A DNA stretch of 64,000 nucleotides, taken from Ceratopteris richardii (lineage: Eukaryota > Streptophyta > Polypodiopsida > Polypodiales > Pteridaceae). Made by a program: the position numbers and the translations under genes. Of the stretch, positions 41,707-53,039 are shown one piece after another (position 1 is the first letter of the stretch; every line of letters begins with the position of its first letter). The DNA is taken from the NCBI GenBank assembly GCA_020310875.1, contig CM035413.1, forward strand, positions 163,040,806 through 163,104,805. The letters are read 5' to 3'. Under the pieces are notes generated by a model. The model had not been told where the DNA came from. It saw only the letters and a list, made by a program, of their open reading frames with translations, and searched no databases.

Positions 41707-41906
41707 GGCACAGACGAAAACACACAAAGGCACAGGTAACACAGAGTTCACAAGCACACAAGGATGCAATAGCGGAAAACAACGTGAAGAATAGGATTAA
41801 GTAGAAAGTTGACGGAATCATGTGGAAAGAAATATAATCATCATGCAGTATTGGAAATATATAGACATAATGGCGACATGCATGCATTAACATAATCAAA
41901 GACACA

Positions 41907-42050
41907 AAAGGTGGCTACTAATCATGCTTAGGTAAGAAAACATAAATATTACGGTCAGTCGGTCAACCGAAACACGCAGATAGGAACGGAATGACGAGTC
42001 AGAATAGTGGGAAAAAACGGGTGTGGAATGAAAAGACCGATCAACCATCA
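41907..42050 (-). other. Short spacer between Gyp-D integrase and its ORF3-like gene
   Basis: No second retropepsin motif is seen here, unlike in Gyp-A and Gyp-B. Confidence 0.35.
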
Positions 42051-43233
42051 TGAGGAAGAAGATGGAGAATAGTAGGGATGAAGCTTTGATCCATTGATCG
42101 CCTTAGGGAGAAGGGTACCAGTTAAGGTGGATAACCGGAAAGTCGCTGGTCCCACATGTTCAGCAATATGGTAGGGACCGAACTAGCACATTCTAAACTT
42201 TCCTCCGGATCTATTAGATTTAGAATTATAAAAGAGCACTAATTGGTTTATAGTAAAAACGAGGGTTTTAAGGAAATGATCCTTGGTTCTTGCTTGTCTG
42301 AGCTGCACTTCCTGCAACACTAGAAAACTCTCGAGGTGTTGTTCATCCAAAGACCATAAAGCATCCAATCAAAAAGAAAATGATTCTTTTGGTAGTAACT
42401 TTTGCTCTAATGCCATGTGCAGACTAGGAACCACCAGTTCCATAGGGGCAATCGCCTCCAAACCATATGCCAACTTGAAGGGATTTGTTCCGATCGCCAC
42501 TTTATATGTTGTACGGTAAGCCCATAATACCACAGGTAGGAATTGATCCCACCTTTCGGGCAATCCAATACGAGTTTCTTTAAGATGTTCAACAGAGATT
42601 TGTTTGTGCTCTCGTTGAGTCCATTCACCCGTGGATAGTAGGGGGAACTGAACTTATGCACAATCTGGAAGGTATAAGTAAGCACTTGCATTAATGTGTT
42701 AGCAAAGTGCGTACCTTGATCAGTCACAAGCTCCAAAGGTAAACCATAGCGTGGAAAAATATCTTTCATCAAACATTTAGCGACCGCAGCAGCTGTGGCT
42801 GACCGTAAAGCTCAAGCTTCGGCCCACCGAGTCACATAATCTGTGCATGTAAGAATATATCTGTTATTGGTGAGTGTCGTAGGCGGTGTTATCGGTTCAA
42901 TAAAATCCAAGCCCCATTTCTAAAAGGGTTTGAGAGGCAAAATTGGTTGGAGCGAAAAGTAATGTCTCTGTAAAGGTTGACCTGAATGCTGACACGCATC
43001 GCACTGTCACACAAACTGGGTCACATCACGGTACATAGTAGGCCACCATAAGCCACTCTGCAAAATCTTCCGGTGGGTCAGGTCAATCGCAAAATGACCT
43101 CCAGCCGGGGCAGAATGAGCCATTGTGATTACTGAAGCAGTTTCATGTGGCAGAACACATCTTAGCAGCACTCCTGAGTGATCCATATAATATAACTGCC
43201 CAACAATTAGCCGGAATTATCGACTATACATTG
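42051..43233 (-). pseudogene. Gyp-D integrase
   Basis: The H2C2 module reads AHSAPAGGHFAID, LWWPTMYRDV and CDACQ; the core has KWGLDFIEP, VTDQGTHF and NGLNESTNK, so Asp, Asp and Glu are kept. The C-terminal part reads LWAYRTTYKVAIGTNPF, YGLEAIAPMEL and GPYHIAEHVGPATFRL. Nonsense codons lie near 43010, 42918, 42812, 42367 and 42185. Only one H2C2 module is seen. Confidence 0.8.
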
Positions 43234-44584
43234 CTAGTTTTCATCGAGAAGCAGGGAGGTCGTACCGGGAGGACATCCACTGGTCAAGAAAAGCATTAAA
43301 GTGTCATAGTAGGAGGAGGATACTAGCAATTTTTGTTGATCATCCTGTATAGTCTCAGTTGCATAGATAGCGGGTATGGTGTCATCAACTCCTTCCGGAA
43401 GTTCACCGGAATCCAACCGAGATAAAAAGTCAGCAAGCATGTGTGCGGACCCTGGTCGATGTAGTACTGAACAATCAAACTCTTGGAGCAACAATACCCA
43501 TCTTGCTAACCTTCCTCCCAGATGTTGTTGGCGAACAAGGTACACCAAGGCTGCATGATCGACATGGAAGGTGAAACTGCATCCCAATAAATAATCCCAG
43601 AATTTCTTCACTGAATACACTAATCCAAGACATTCAAGTTCGATGACTGAATAATTTCGCTCTGTCGGAGCTAGTCTGCGACTCACATAATACACTGGAC
43701 AGAACCATTTCTTCATTTGCTACATCAGCATGCTACCAATGGCAATGGTTATCAGGCAATTAAGGGGCGTGGTCAGATGAGCAAGCCACCACAAATGTCG
43801 CCCATGCCACTAGATTTGTCCCAAGAAGCGCATCACTTCTTTGGGTGTCTTGGGAGCAGGTGCCTCCAGTACTGTCTTCACCTTATCTAGATCAACTTGG
43901 ATCCCTTGTTTTGAAATGATGTGCCCTAGCAACTTATCGCAAGATATAGAGAATACAGATTTATTGGGGTTTAAGCACAAATGGTATTCTTGACACTTTG
44001 AGAAACAACACCATAAATGATACAGATGCGCTGAAGTATCACCGGATAAGGAGAAGTCATCCAAGTAAACTCTCATGAATGTAGTTAGATAAGGAGACAA
44101 AACTTCCTGCATACAACGCTGAAATGTACTTGGAGCATTTTGCAGACCAAACCACATCACCATACATGCATAAACACCCCAATTTGTTATAAATGTTGTC
44201 TTTGGAATGTCCTGCTCCGCCATTCATACTTGGTTATAACCACTATATCTGTCCAAAAAGGAGTACATCTCTCGACCTGCCACATCATCTAACATTGTGT
44301 CTAGAAACTGTAGAGGGAATGGATCAGGTACTGTTGCTGCATTTAATTTCCGATAGTCCACACATATCTGTAATTGCTTATTCTTCTTAGGGACTATGAC
44401 AATAGGGGATATCCACTCTACATGCTCGATAGGGACAATAAGCCCAACCTTCAGCAATCGATCCAGTTCTGCTTTGACCTAGGCTGCATCGTGAGCATTC
44501 ATTCTATAACTGGCTTGTTTAATAGGACGAGCATATGGTTTCAGCATAACCCGGTGCTGATAGATGTGCAGATCCAACCCCTTC
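43234..44584 (-). pseudogene. Gyp-D reverse transcriptase and RNase H
   Basis: RT reads LLKVGLIVPIEHVEW, IVPKKNKQLQICVDYRKLNAAT, MYSFLDRYSGYNQV, FGLQNAPSTFQRCM and VYLDDF (YLDD instead of YVDD) near 44065, then LGHIISKQGI. RNase H reads YYVSRRLAPTERNYSVIE, HVDHAALVYLV and HMLADFLSRL. Stops lie at 44224 and 43810. The RT starts abruptly at about 44584 at LHIYQHRV, so the 5' part is lost. Confidence 0.85.
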
Positions 44585-45055
44585 TAAGATAGTGTTTCCA
44601 AATTTGCAAAGCATGCACAACTGCTAACAATTCTTTATCATATGTACTATAATTCTTTTCTGAGGGCTTAAGCTTCCTATTCTAAAATGCAATGGGATGA
44701 TCATTTTGCATTAAAACAGCACCTAGCCCTGAACCACTAGCATGAATAATAACATGAAAGGGTTGTGAAAAATCAGGTAATTGTAAAATAGGTGCATGTG
44801 AAAGTGCATGTTTGAGTTTTTCAAAGGATTGTTGTTGGATAAGTCCCCCTGCAAATTTTATTTTCTTTTTCAATAACAAGGTACATGGCAATGCTAAATA
44901 ACAAAAATTTCGAACAAACTTCCTATAAAAACTAGTCAACCCAAGTAAAGAACAAACATCATTGACTGATTGTGGTGTAGGCCATTCTACTATAACTTTA
45001 ATCTTTTTTGGATCCACATGCACACCTTCACTTGAAATAATATATCCTAGAATAG
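44585..45055 (-). pseudogene. Gyp-E: fragment of another gypsy RT/RNase H
   Basis: It reads ILGYIISSEGVHVDPKKI, then TSFYRKFVRNF, FEKLKHALSHAPILQLPDF and GSGLGAVLMQNDHPIAF, and continues past a stop to NRKLKPSEKNYSTYDKELL. It resembles chromovirus-type pol and differs from Gyp-D. It is joined to Cop-3 at about 45055 and to Gyp-D at about 44584. Confidence 0.8.
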
Positions 45056-46300
45056 CATCTTCCACAAAAACAACATCATGGCTAACCAAACTTTGTTTAG
45101 TATGTGGACGATAGAGACGATAGCCTTTGCTTTCATATTGTACTTAACAAAAATACATTTCACTGCCTTATCATCCAATTTCTTTTGTTGTTGTTCAGGC
45201 ACTAATGCATATGCCAAACAACCAAAGACATGTAGATGAGCAACAAATGGCTTGCAACCATGCCAAGCCTCATATGGAGTGATAGATTGCAATTCTTTGG
45301 TGGGATACATGTTAAGTACATATGTTGCACACATAACAGCATCAAGCCAAAAACTATGTGGTAAAGCCTGACTTTTAACCATACACCTCGCCATCTCCAT
45401 GAGTGACCTATTCTTCCTTTCAACAACTCCATTTTGTTGAGGTGTATACAACATTTTACACTGATGTTTTATCCCATGTTCAGCCAAAAATGCATTAAAG
45501 TGAGAAGACATATATCTCCCCCCCCATTAGTCCCCCTGATCAGAATGGAGGGTGCCCATTTTACATGTTGATAGATTTTTAGCCAAAACCAACAACTGTT
45601 TGAACCACATAAACACTTTGGACTTTGCTTTTAGTGGATACACCCATGCATGCCTAGAAAAATCAATAATGAAAGTCACAAAGTAAAGGTAGTTCCCAAA
45701 AGAAGGTGTCTACATAGGACCACAAACATCACTTTGAACAAGCTGCAATTTTTTAGTAGCTCGAATTGAACCATCTTTTGGGAAGGAGAAACACTGCATT
45801 TTGCCCAAAATACAGCTTTTTTAGGCATATTTACTAGGTGCCTCAAGTTTGGACAAAGAGGACACCAATTCAAATTTCTGCAAGCATAGCAAACTAGCAA
45901 AATTCAGATGACCAAAATGTGTATGCCAAAGCTTTGCATCTAACATAGCCTAAGAATCTTGAACTAGACATGTTGAATCATTCACATATTTTTCATAATC
46001 TATGAGCTTATACAGCCCATGACATAAAATGCCAAATGCAATAATGACATCACCATTTGACAGATCATTTGTCATCAATAAATTTCACAACCAAGCCAAT
46101 CTTGGCTAATGTTGAAACTAATAACATATTTTTCTTCATCCCTGACACAAATAAAGCATCCAACAATGTAAAAGAACTACCAACAACAGTAGTCATAATG
46201 ATCTTAGCAACTCCCATGATAGGGTATGAAAGTTGTTGGTGCATGTGACAATATTCCATGTAGGGGTAGGCTCAAGTGAAGTGAAGAAACTATGATGTGA
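45056..46300 (-). pseudogene. Cop-3 integrase and protease remnant
   Basis: The protease reads VWYFDSRATKNITSHHSFF, so the DSGA motif is altered to DSRA (near 46330). Next come SYPIMGVAKIIMTT and SSFTLLDALFV, the integrase H2C2 region (frame-shifted, 45700-45900) and, from 45511, HFNAFLAEHGIKHQ, YTPQQNGVVERKNRS with the catalytic Glu, ITPYEAWHG and HLHVFGCLAYA. Several stops and shifts occur. The end fuses to Gyp-E. Confidence 0.8.
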
Positions 46301-47495
46301 GGTAATATTTTTGGTTGCCCTACTATCAAAGTACCAAACATCTAAGTCGACTGCAGACGTACATTGTTTGTGAGAAGATGAGTCATAAGTGCAAACTTTA
46401 GTAAATTCCCGTTCTTCATTCTACACAAGATTAGCAGACTCTATTTTGGGTGTAGAGGCCACTGCAACAACCATTCACTCTATTGGAAACATACATATTC
46501 ATGAGAAGATGGCTCATGTGCAAACTTTAGTAAATTCCCATTCTTCATTCTACCCAAGATTAGTAGACTCTGTTTTGGGTGTGGAGGGCTCTGCAACAAC
46601 CATTCCAGCCTCATTTTCCTTTGCCTCTTTTGCAGGCAGTTTTGGACAACTTTTTATGACATGATCATTTTCTTTATAGTACTTGCAAAACAATTTCTGC
46701 TTTTTTGTTTTCTTGTCGTCTCTTTCATCCTTCTTTGATTGCACAAAATTAGTAGATTTCTGCTTACTATTAGATGAGCTTTGCCCCTCTGATTAGCCAG
46801 GAAAGCTTGATTTGCAACACACATAATGGACCTGTTTTGCCTAGATAGGTCTTCCTGCAACAGGAGAGAGAGTAACTCCTCAAATGTTAAGGTATTTAAA
46901 TTGCCTTTCATCATCAATTGAAGATTAGAAGCAAAACTCTGATATGAATCTGAAGTCCATTCAAAACAATCTATAGAAGTGAATATCAGGCAAGACTTAA
47001 TTAGAAAAAATCAACTGCTCCTTCAAATCTTTGATCTTTGTCAAAAAATTATCCATGGAATCTCCTTCATTCATGTGCTCACTCTCCAACTATTTTCGGA
47101 GATAAGCAACACAAGCCTCATTCCTTGCCTAGTATAAAGTGGTAAGTGTATCCCATGCATCCTTTGCTATTTTGCAACAGTCAATGTGAGGAATAACGAC
47201 ACGTTTGAAAGACAAGGTTATTAGTGCATGTGCCTGAGCATCTCTACCATCCCAATGAAGTTGCTCTTCAGTAGGTGCAGTAGGAATCTCACCATGTTGA
47301 ATGCCGTCTACATCACCTTCAACAACTATATTTGCAGGTGTAATAGGATGTTTTTCAACTCCCTACACAATATTCCACAGTCCTTTTGCAACCAATAGAT
47401 GACACATCATATAAGCCCATAATGGGTAATTGATACCCTCCAACTTATCCTCAACAAGCAACATATGGAATACATCACTACTTTTAGCCATGGCT
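46301..47495 (-). pseudogene. Cop-3 gag
   Basis: It starts MAKSSDVFHMLLVEDKLEG near 47491, then NYPLWAYMM, LITLSFKRVVIPHIDCCKIAKDAWDTL and MNEGDSMDNFLTKIKDLKEQL, and the zinc knuckle region CKYYKENDHVIKSCPKL near 46670 (first Cys-x2-Cys altered). Multiple stops are present. A duplicated stretch around 46385-46570 (LVNSxSSFYxRLxDS on the other strand) shows a local repeat of about 140 bp. Confidence 0.78.
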
Positions 47496-47845
47496 ACTCA
47501 CTAAAATACCCCGATGCAAAAAAAAGATTGTATCTCAAAAAGTTGAAGAGAACTACCTTGTCGAGTTCTGGTAAACTTCTAGCAGAATTTGAGGTGCTTA
47601 TACCGGAGAACCAAAACGTGTATATATCTTTGGCATAAAAAGACAAAAACCCTTACACAATCACTGCACTAGTGTGTTTGAAGGCCGAAACGATCTCATA
47701 TCACGATTTTGACACCGGAAAGTGATGCTGTTTTGAACTCCTAATTGCCTTGAGTATGCTCACCAATTTTCTTGCAACTATGAAAATGTGACCAGAGGCT
47801 TGTCGACGATGCCCTAGATGAAGCGGTGACATGAAGCGGTGACCT
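47496..47845 (-). other. Cop-3 leader between PBS and gag
   Basis: Untranslated, about 350 bp, homologous to 48690-48997 in Cop-4 (shared CTCAAGGC-ATTAGGAGTTC). Confidence 0.7.
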
Positions 47846-47857
47846 GCTTTGATACCA
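47846..47857 (-). promoter_or_regulatory. Cop-3 primer binding site, initiator tRNA-Met type
   Basis: TGGTATCAAAGC on the minus strand, two bases from the LTR end. Confidence 0.8.
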
Positions 47858-47859
47858 AT

Positions 47860-48044
47860 TGTTGGAGTTTGAGGCCTAGCAAAGCACGTGAACAACACAA
47901 GGAAGAAGAAGAAGCTTAGAGCATAACACAAAATATTGAATGTATTACCACTAGAATGTACAAAGATAAGTAACTCATTAGGGTTATAGGCATATATACA
48001 AGTTGGGGAAAAAACCTCTTAAAGAGGGAAAAAGTACCCCGACA
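47860..48044 (-). repeat. Cop-3 5' LTR (short, outer boundary tentative)
   Basis: In element orientation it runs TGTCGGGGTAC to AACTCCAACA, about 185 bp, with TATATATG near its middle. The inner end is fixed by the PBS. The outer end is the first TG...CA solution and is supported by gypsy coding sequence resuming just beyond. Confidence 0.65.
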
Positions 48045-48689
48045 ATCCTAGTGTGTTCACATGCATCACTACCAAAATATATCAACGATGACATTGTGAT
48101 AAGGTATCGGTGTGATAGGTCTTGAAATTAGTCAGAATGGAGCACTGTTTCTTCAAGATTTTTCATTGATTGTATTTGCATGGTCACACGGTCATTTTGG
48201 GTGCATCCAATATCTTCTACCTATTTGACCCACTATGGCTTGGGTGCTTCATACGTTACTTGGACTTCCTCCATGAAAAGACCTCTAGGTACAGGTTGAG
48301 GTTCATAAGAGTCTTCAAAATTTTCTTCTATGGGGATCTCCACTAACTCATCCTTGTCAGGTACCCCTTGTGGCGATGGTGGCCTCTCGTATTGCAATAA
48401 TTTGGCTTGTAATTATTTTATTTGCTTCTATAAAGCCTCTATCTCTTGTGGGTTTGCACCAATCATGATAGCTTTTGGAACCTAGGTGCTTGTAGAGGGT
48501 TGCTCATGGCATAGTTGGTTGACCTCTTTTGTTAATTGATCATACAAGTCCAGAACGTTGGCATGTTCTTCTAGGAGTAGGCTAATAGTCTCTGATGGGA
48601 TCACTTGGAACCTAGAGGGATTAATCTTTGTGCCAAGGGTATTTTCTATTGTTGCCTCTAGATTTTCTTGGTTTTGCTATTGAAGACGC
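48045..48689 (-). pseudogene. Gyp-F: ORF3 coiled-coil remnant of the Gyp-A type
   Basis: No long frame survives, but the minus strand reads NQENLEATIENTLGTKINPS, SRFQVIPSETISLLLEEHAN, VLDLYDQLTKEVNQL, EIEALxKQIKxLQAKLLQYE and EENFEDSYEPQPVPRG. These match Gyp-A ORF3 at 24750-25270 (NRENLEAALDHPDQSLSPSR, RMLLEDHVRLLDEYD, EETFEEAYVPQPIPGG). It is a fifth copy of ORF3 in the window. Stops replace several residues. Cop-3 on the left and Cop-4 on the right bound it. Confidence 0.8.
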
Positions 48690-48997
48690 CGCTCTGGTCA
48701 CAATGTCAAAATCGCACAAAATTTGGTGAACATACTCAAGGCGATTAGGAGTTCAAAAAAAAATCACTATGTGGTGTCAAAGTTGCAATTTGAGCTCATT
48801 TTGACATCCGAATGCACTATCACAGTGCTTCTGCATGCAATTTTGTCTTTTTGTGCCAAAGATATATACAGGTTTTGGTTCGCCAGTATAGGTGCCTCGA
48901 CGTCTGATATAGGTTTAACAGAACTCGATAGGGTAGTTTTGTTCAACTTTTTGAGATACATTCATTTTTTTGCATTAGGGTATTTTAGTCAATTGCC

Positions 48998-50260
48998 ATG
49001 GTTGAAAGCAATGATGTGTTCCATATGTTGGCTGTTGAGAATAAGTTGGATGGTACCAATTACCCATTATGGGCATATATGATGCGAAATGTATTGGTTG
49101 CAAAAGGACTATGGAATACTGTCACATGTGCCAACAAATCCTCTTATCCTATCATGGGAGTTGGTAAGATCATTATGACTACTACTCATGGTAGTTCTTT
49201 TACATTGTTGGATGCTTTATTTGTGCCAAGGATCAAGAAGAATCTGTTATCAGTTTTAGCTTTAGCCAAGATTAGCTTGGTTGTGAAATTTGTTGATGAC
49301 AGATGTACAATTCATGATCTTTCAAATGGCAATGCCATTATTGCTTCTCGCATTTTACGTCGTGGGTTGTATAAACTCAATGAAAATCTGCAAATGATTC
49401 AACATGTGCAGTACATGATTCTCAAGATTTGTTAGCAAAGCTTTGGCATGCATGCTTTGGTCATCTAAATTTTGCTAGTTTTCTATGCCTACATAAATCT
49501 GAAATGGTGTCCTCTTTGCCCAAACTTGAGGCACCTGGTAAACGTGTATTTGAAGGCTGTATTTTGGGCAAAATGCAGCATTCCTCCTTCCCAAAAGATG
49601 GTTCAGTTTGAGGTGCTTAGAAATTACAGCTTGTTCATAGTGATGTCTATGGTCCTATGCAGACATCTTCTTTTGGGAACTATCTTTACTTCATGACTTT
49701 CATTGACGATTTTTCTAGGCATGCATGGGTATATCCATTGAAAGCAAAGTCCAAAGTGTTTATGTGCTTCAAGCAGGTTCTGGTTTTAGCTGAAAATCTA
49801 TCAACATGTAAAATAGGCACCCTCCATTCTCATCAAGGGGGGATATATGTCTTTGCAATTTAATGCATTTTTGGCGGAATGTGGGATAAAACATCAGTGT
49901 ACAATGCCATATACACCTCAATAGAATGGATTTGTAGAAAGGAAGAACAAGTCACTCATGGAGATGGCGAGGTGTATGGTCAAGAGTCAAGTTTTACCAC
50001 AGTTTCTAGCTTGAGGCTATTATGTGTGCAGCATATGTAATTAACAAGTGTCCCACCAAAGCATTGCAGTCTATCACTCCATATGAGGCTTGGCATGGCT
50101 ATAAGCCATCTATTGCTCACCTACATGTTTTTGGTTGTCTCACATATGCATTAGTGCCTGCACAACAACATAGGAAATTGGATGAGAAAGTAGTGAAATG
50201 TATTCTTATAGGGTACAATTTTGAAAGCAAGGGTTGTCCTCTGTATCATCCATAGACTAA
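48998..50260 (+). pseudogene. Cop-4 gag-protease fusion and integrase
   Basis: Gag starts MVESNDVFHMLAVENKLDGT, YPLWAYMMRNVLVAKGLW, then jumps at 49105-49130 to SYPIMGVGKIIMTT, the end of the protease. The knuckle and the protease active site have therefore been deleted. Integrase follows: WHACFGHLNF, YGPMQTSSFGNYLYFMTF (frame-shifted), FVERKNKSLMEMARCMV, ITPYEAWHG and HLHVFGCLTYALV. Several stops and shifts are seen near 49434, 49611, 49920 and 50010. Confidence 0.8.
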
Positions 50261-51600
50261 ACACAATTTGGTTGGTCCTAATGTTGTTTTTGTGAAAGAT
50301 GTTATTCAACCATTACTTTTATGTACTAAGGAGATATGTGTTAGCTCCAAAGACACGTATGATACTTTGCTTCCTCTTTTTATAGGTGGAAAATGTAGTG
50401 CTGGTCCTAATGAGGTAACTTCTCAGCCTTTAAAAGTTTCATGTGATGATGCAGATTATTCCATTTTTTATGCAGGTTTACATGATGTACTTGTTGATGA
50501 GAGAGCTGATATTGAGGAGGCAACAACTATGTCAAAATGGCTGGTGTAGACTTTGCACGATAGAAAATCACATGTACCTCTATCATATCATACTTGTTCA
50601 GGATCTCATACTAGTTTTTTTGCATTAGATTTCTATGCTATGACTGCCTCTAGCCTTTGTGATGAGAATGAGCCTGTTTCATTTGATGAAGCACAAAATT
50701 TTGAAAATTGGATGGCTACTATGCAATCAAAATATGATGCTATTATGAAAAATGGTACTTGGTCTTTATGTGACTTGCCTCCTAGCAAGAATGCCACTTG
50801 TCACTAAGTGGGTATACAAGCTAAAATGTAAGCTTGATGGAACAATTGACAGGTATAAAGCTAGGTTTGTTGCAAAGGGTTATGCTCAAGAAAGAGGCAT
50901 TGATTTTGATGAGACCTTTGCTCCTACATGCCAAATGACTACTATTCATAGCATCTATGCACTTGTAGCTCATCATGGTTGGAACGTACATCAATTGGAC
51001 ATTAAAACTCCATTTTTGAATGGTGACTTGCACGAAGAAGTGTATGTTATTAGCCCCATGGTTTTGTGTAGAAAGGGCAAGAGAACAAAGTGTGTAGGTT
51101 GAACAAGGCATTATATGGTTTGAAGTAAGCACCATGTGCTTGGTATGAAAAGATACATGCCTACCTGATTGCACATGGTTTTGAGAATATTCCAACTGAG
51201 AGAACCTTATATGTTAAGCATGCAAATGATATGCTTCTGATCATAGTTGTCTATGTTGATGACATGCTGCTCACTAGTCCTCATGAGAAGCATATTGCTG
51301 ATTTTAAGGATGATTTACATGCCTCATTTGAGATGTCAGATATGTGTCATTTGCATCATTATTTGGGAACTCATTTTATGCAAGTTGATGATGTAATGGC
51401 TTTGTGTCAAACAAAATATGTTGACACATTATTGCAGCATTTTGACCTTGAAGTTTGCAAACCTATTGCCACTCCTATGGAAACATGTTTATGGTGGAGT
51501 CTTCATGATGTTGGAGATGCATTTGATGTTGTTCTCTATCAACAAGCTATTGGATGCTTGATTTACTTATGCATTACTTGGCCTGATATTTAGTTTGTTG
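50261..51600 (+). pseudogene. Cop-4 reverse transcriptase, partial
   Basis: After the linker come WMATMQSKYDAIMKNGTW, TKWVYKLKCKLDG, ARFVAKGYAQERGIDFDETF, HQLDIKTPFLNGDLHEEVYV and VVYVDDMLLTSPHEKH near 51255, then GTHFMQVDD and PIATPMET. Stops and frame changes lie near 50800, 51100 and 51126. The coding sequence stops at ITWPDI at the junction with Gyp-G. Confidence 0.8.
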
Positions 51601-53039
51601 TCTCATAGATTAGTTAGGCCATCCAAAAATAGTGATATCATTTTTTGTTGGGTGGGTCTCTCAGCCATATGACATCTGTTCACATACTGATTGAATCTCC
51701 TGGCTTTCAGTTTTACTGGTTCATTAGGTGGTTGCTTGAAACTATGGATCAAGGAAGATGAATTGTGTTTGATACCTCTGTTTTGTAAATTCACCAATGA
51801 ATTCTTCAAAGAATTGCTCTATATTGGCTAATTGGTTGGGGCCCAAAGGTTGGAACCAAGTTAAAGAAGTTCTAGTCAATGTAAGCCCAAAAGATTCATA
51901 TTGGATAAAGAATTCATCCAATTTTTCTTCTTGCAACGCTTGTTTTAACCCTAGCATATGAACATAGGGGTCTTCTAAACCATCATAGTGATTCCTTATG
52001 CACTTGGCCACCTGAATAGGTCTTAATCTTCTGTCCACTTCAAGAGGTCGAGGAATAACTTGAACCACATGATGCACACCTAGTGCCCTGCCTTATGGGG
52101 GTCTCAAAGGATAGTGTGGTCGATTCATTGCCTCCCTTCCCAAATGAGTATTAGGTATAGTGCTGGTATTTGGCATAGTTTAGTGAACATGTGGTCTGAT
52201 TGAGACACTTTTCTAGCTAGTTTGCCCTATGAAAGAATTTTTCTAGATTTGTTGTTTCCCTTGGGGATTTTGAGATGTAGTTGCCTGGTCCCTTGTTGGG
52301 AACATTGGAAATCCCCAATACTTTAGTCTAGATCACTCTAGTTGAGTAATTTCCTAATATCTTCTTTTGATTTGATCCAAATAAGTGACTCTAAAAGAGT
52401 CTTTAGGATCATGCAATTCATAAATGGTGGTAGGGTTGACACTACTTCCCACTATGGGTGAAGTGACTTGAAATAATTTATCTGATCTAGCCAATAAATA
52501 AATATCCACCATATCATCATCTTGAGGTATTTTATATCCTCTCCAAAAATTCACTACTATCGATCTTCCTCTTGGGGTAGTCATTCCTTTGCTATTATCA
52601 TTCTTGATTGGATTACTAGGTTCTTCACTTTCTCTTCTTTCATTGATTCTATCTGGATGTTCAATCACTAAGTATAATTGTCCTTGTTTGTCTATGAAAA
52701 ATCCTCCCTCAAATTTCATAGCTGGTCTTCGAAAGACTTCAAAGTCTATGGAATTCCTAAGTCTTGCCACTAACCTATTTAGTCCGTCTAAGTAAATGGG
52801 AGATCAATGCATGTTTGTAGAGACATGCTGCAAGAAAGTCCTATAGTCTCCCTCTATCAAGGACATGAGCTCTGTTGAATGGAATAACTATGCATGTCTT
52901 CCAAAGCCATTATTGATTCACCCTCTGAATCACTAGAAGTGTTAGAGTAAATGGAGTGAATGCTCTTTTGAATTACACTCCTTGCTCAAGATATCATGCT
53001 TCTTTAACTCCCTATGACATGTCCAGATCATAACTTCAT
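51601..53039 (-). pseudogene. Gyp-G gag
   Basis: The ATG at 53039 aligns with the Gyp-B start (MNLRSGRVLGSRRS against a copy with stops at CGA codons). Further on come MARLRNSIDFEVFRRPAMKF, IDKQGQLYLVIEHPDRINER, TTPRGRSIVVNF, LRPIQVAKCIRNHYDG, FFIQYESFGLTLTRTSLTW and FNQYVNRCHMAERPTQQK, ending in MISLFLDGLTN at the Cop-4 junction. Several stops and one frame change are present. Confidence 0.85.

Larger units (their letters stand above)
39778..44584 (-). mobile_element. Gyp-D: truncated Ty3/gypsy element of a third lineage
   Basis: Reading leftward: RT (44580-43810), RNase H (43716-43234), integrase (about 43200-42050) and a post-integrase coiled-coil ORF (41706-39778). Gag and the first protease are missing at the right junction (about 44584). 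The LTRs are not recognised. The pol sequences are clearly gypsy but distinct from Gyp-A and Gyp-B. Confidence 0.8.
45056..48044 (-). mobile_element. Cop-3: Ty1/copia element lacking RT and its 3' LTR
   Basis: Leftward from its 5' LTR (47860-48044) come the PBS, gag (start near 47491), a protease remnant, integrase, and an abrupt end at VVFVEDA (45055). It belongs to the same family as Cop-4 on the other strand. Confidence 0.85.
48690..51600 (+). mobile_element. Cop-4: Ty1/copia element, 5' and 3' truncated, same family as Cop-3
   Basis: It starts inside the leader (homologous to Cop-3 47500-47810), then gag start, protease end, integrase and RT. It ends near 51600 at the beginning of RNase H, where Gyp-G gag sequence begins. 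No LTR is present. Confidence 0.8.

Noticed and set aside
41690..41905. Cys-rich hydrophobic frame upstream of the Gyp-D ORF3-like gene
   Set aside because: It is out of frame with the recognisable start at 41706 and has no counterpart.
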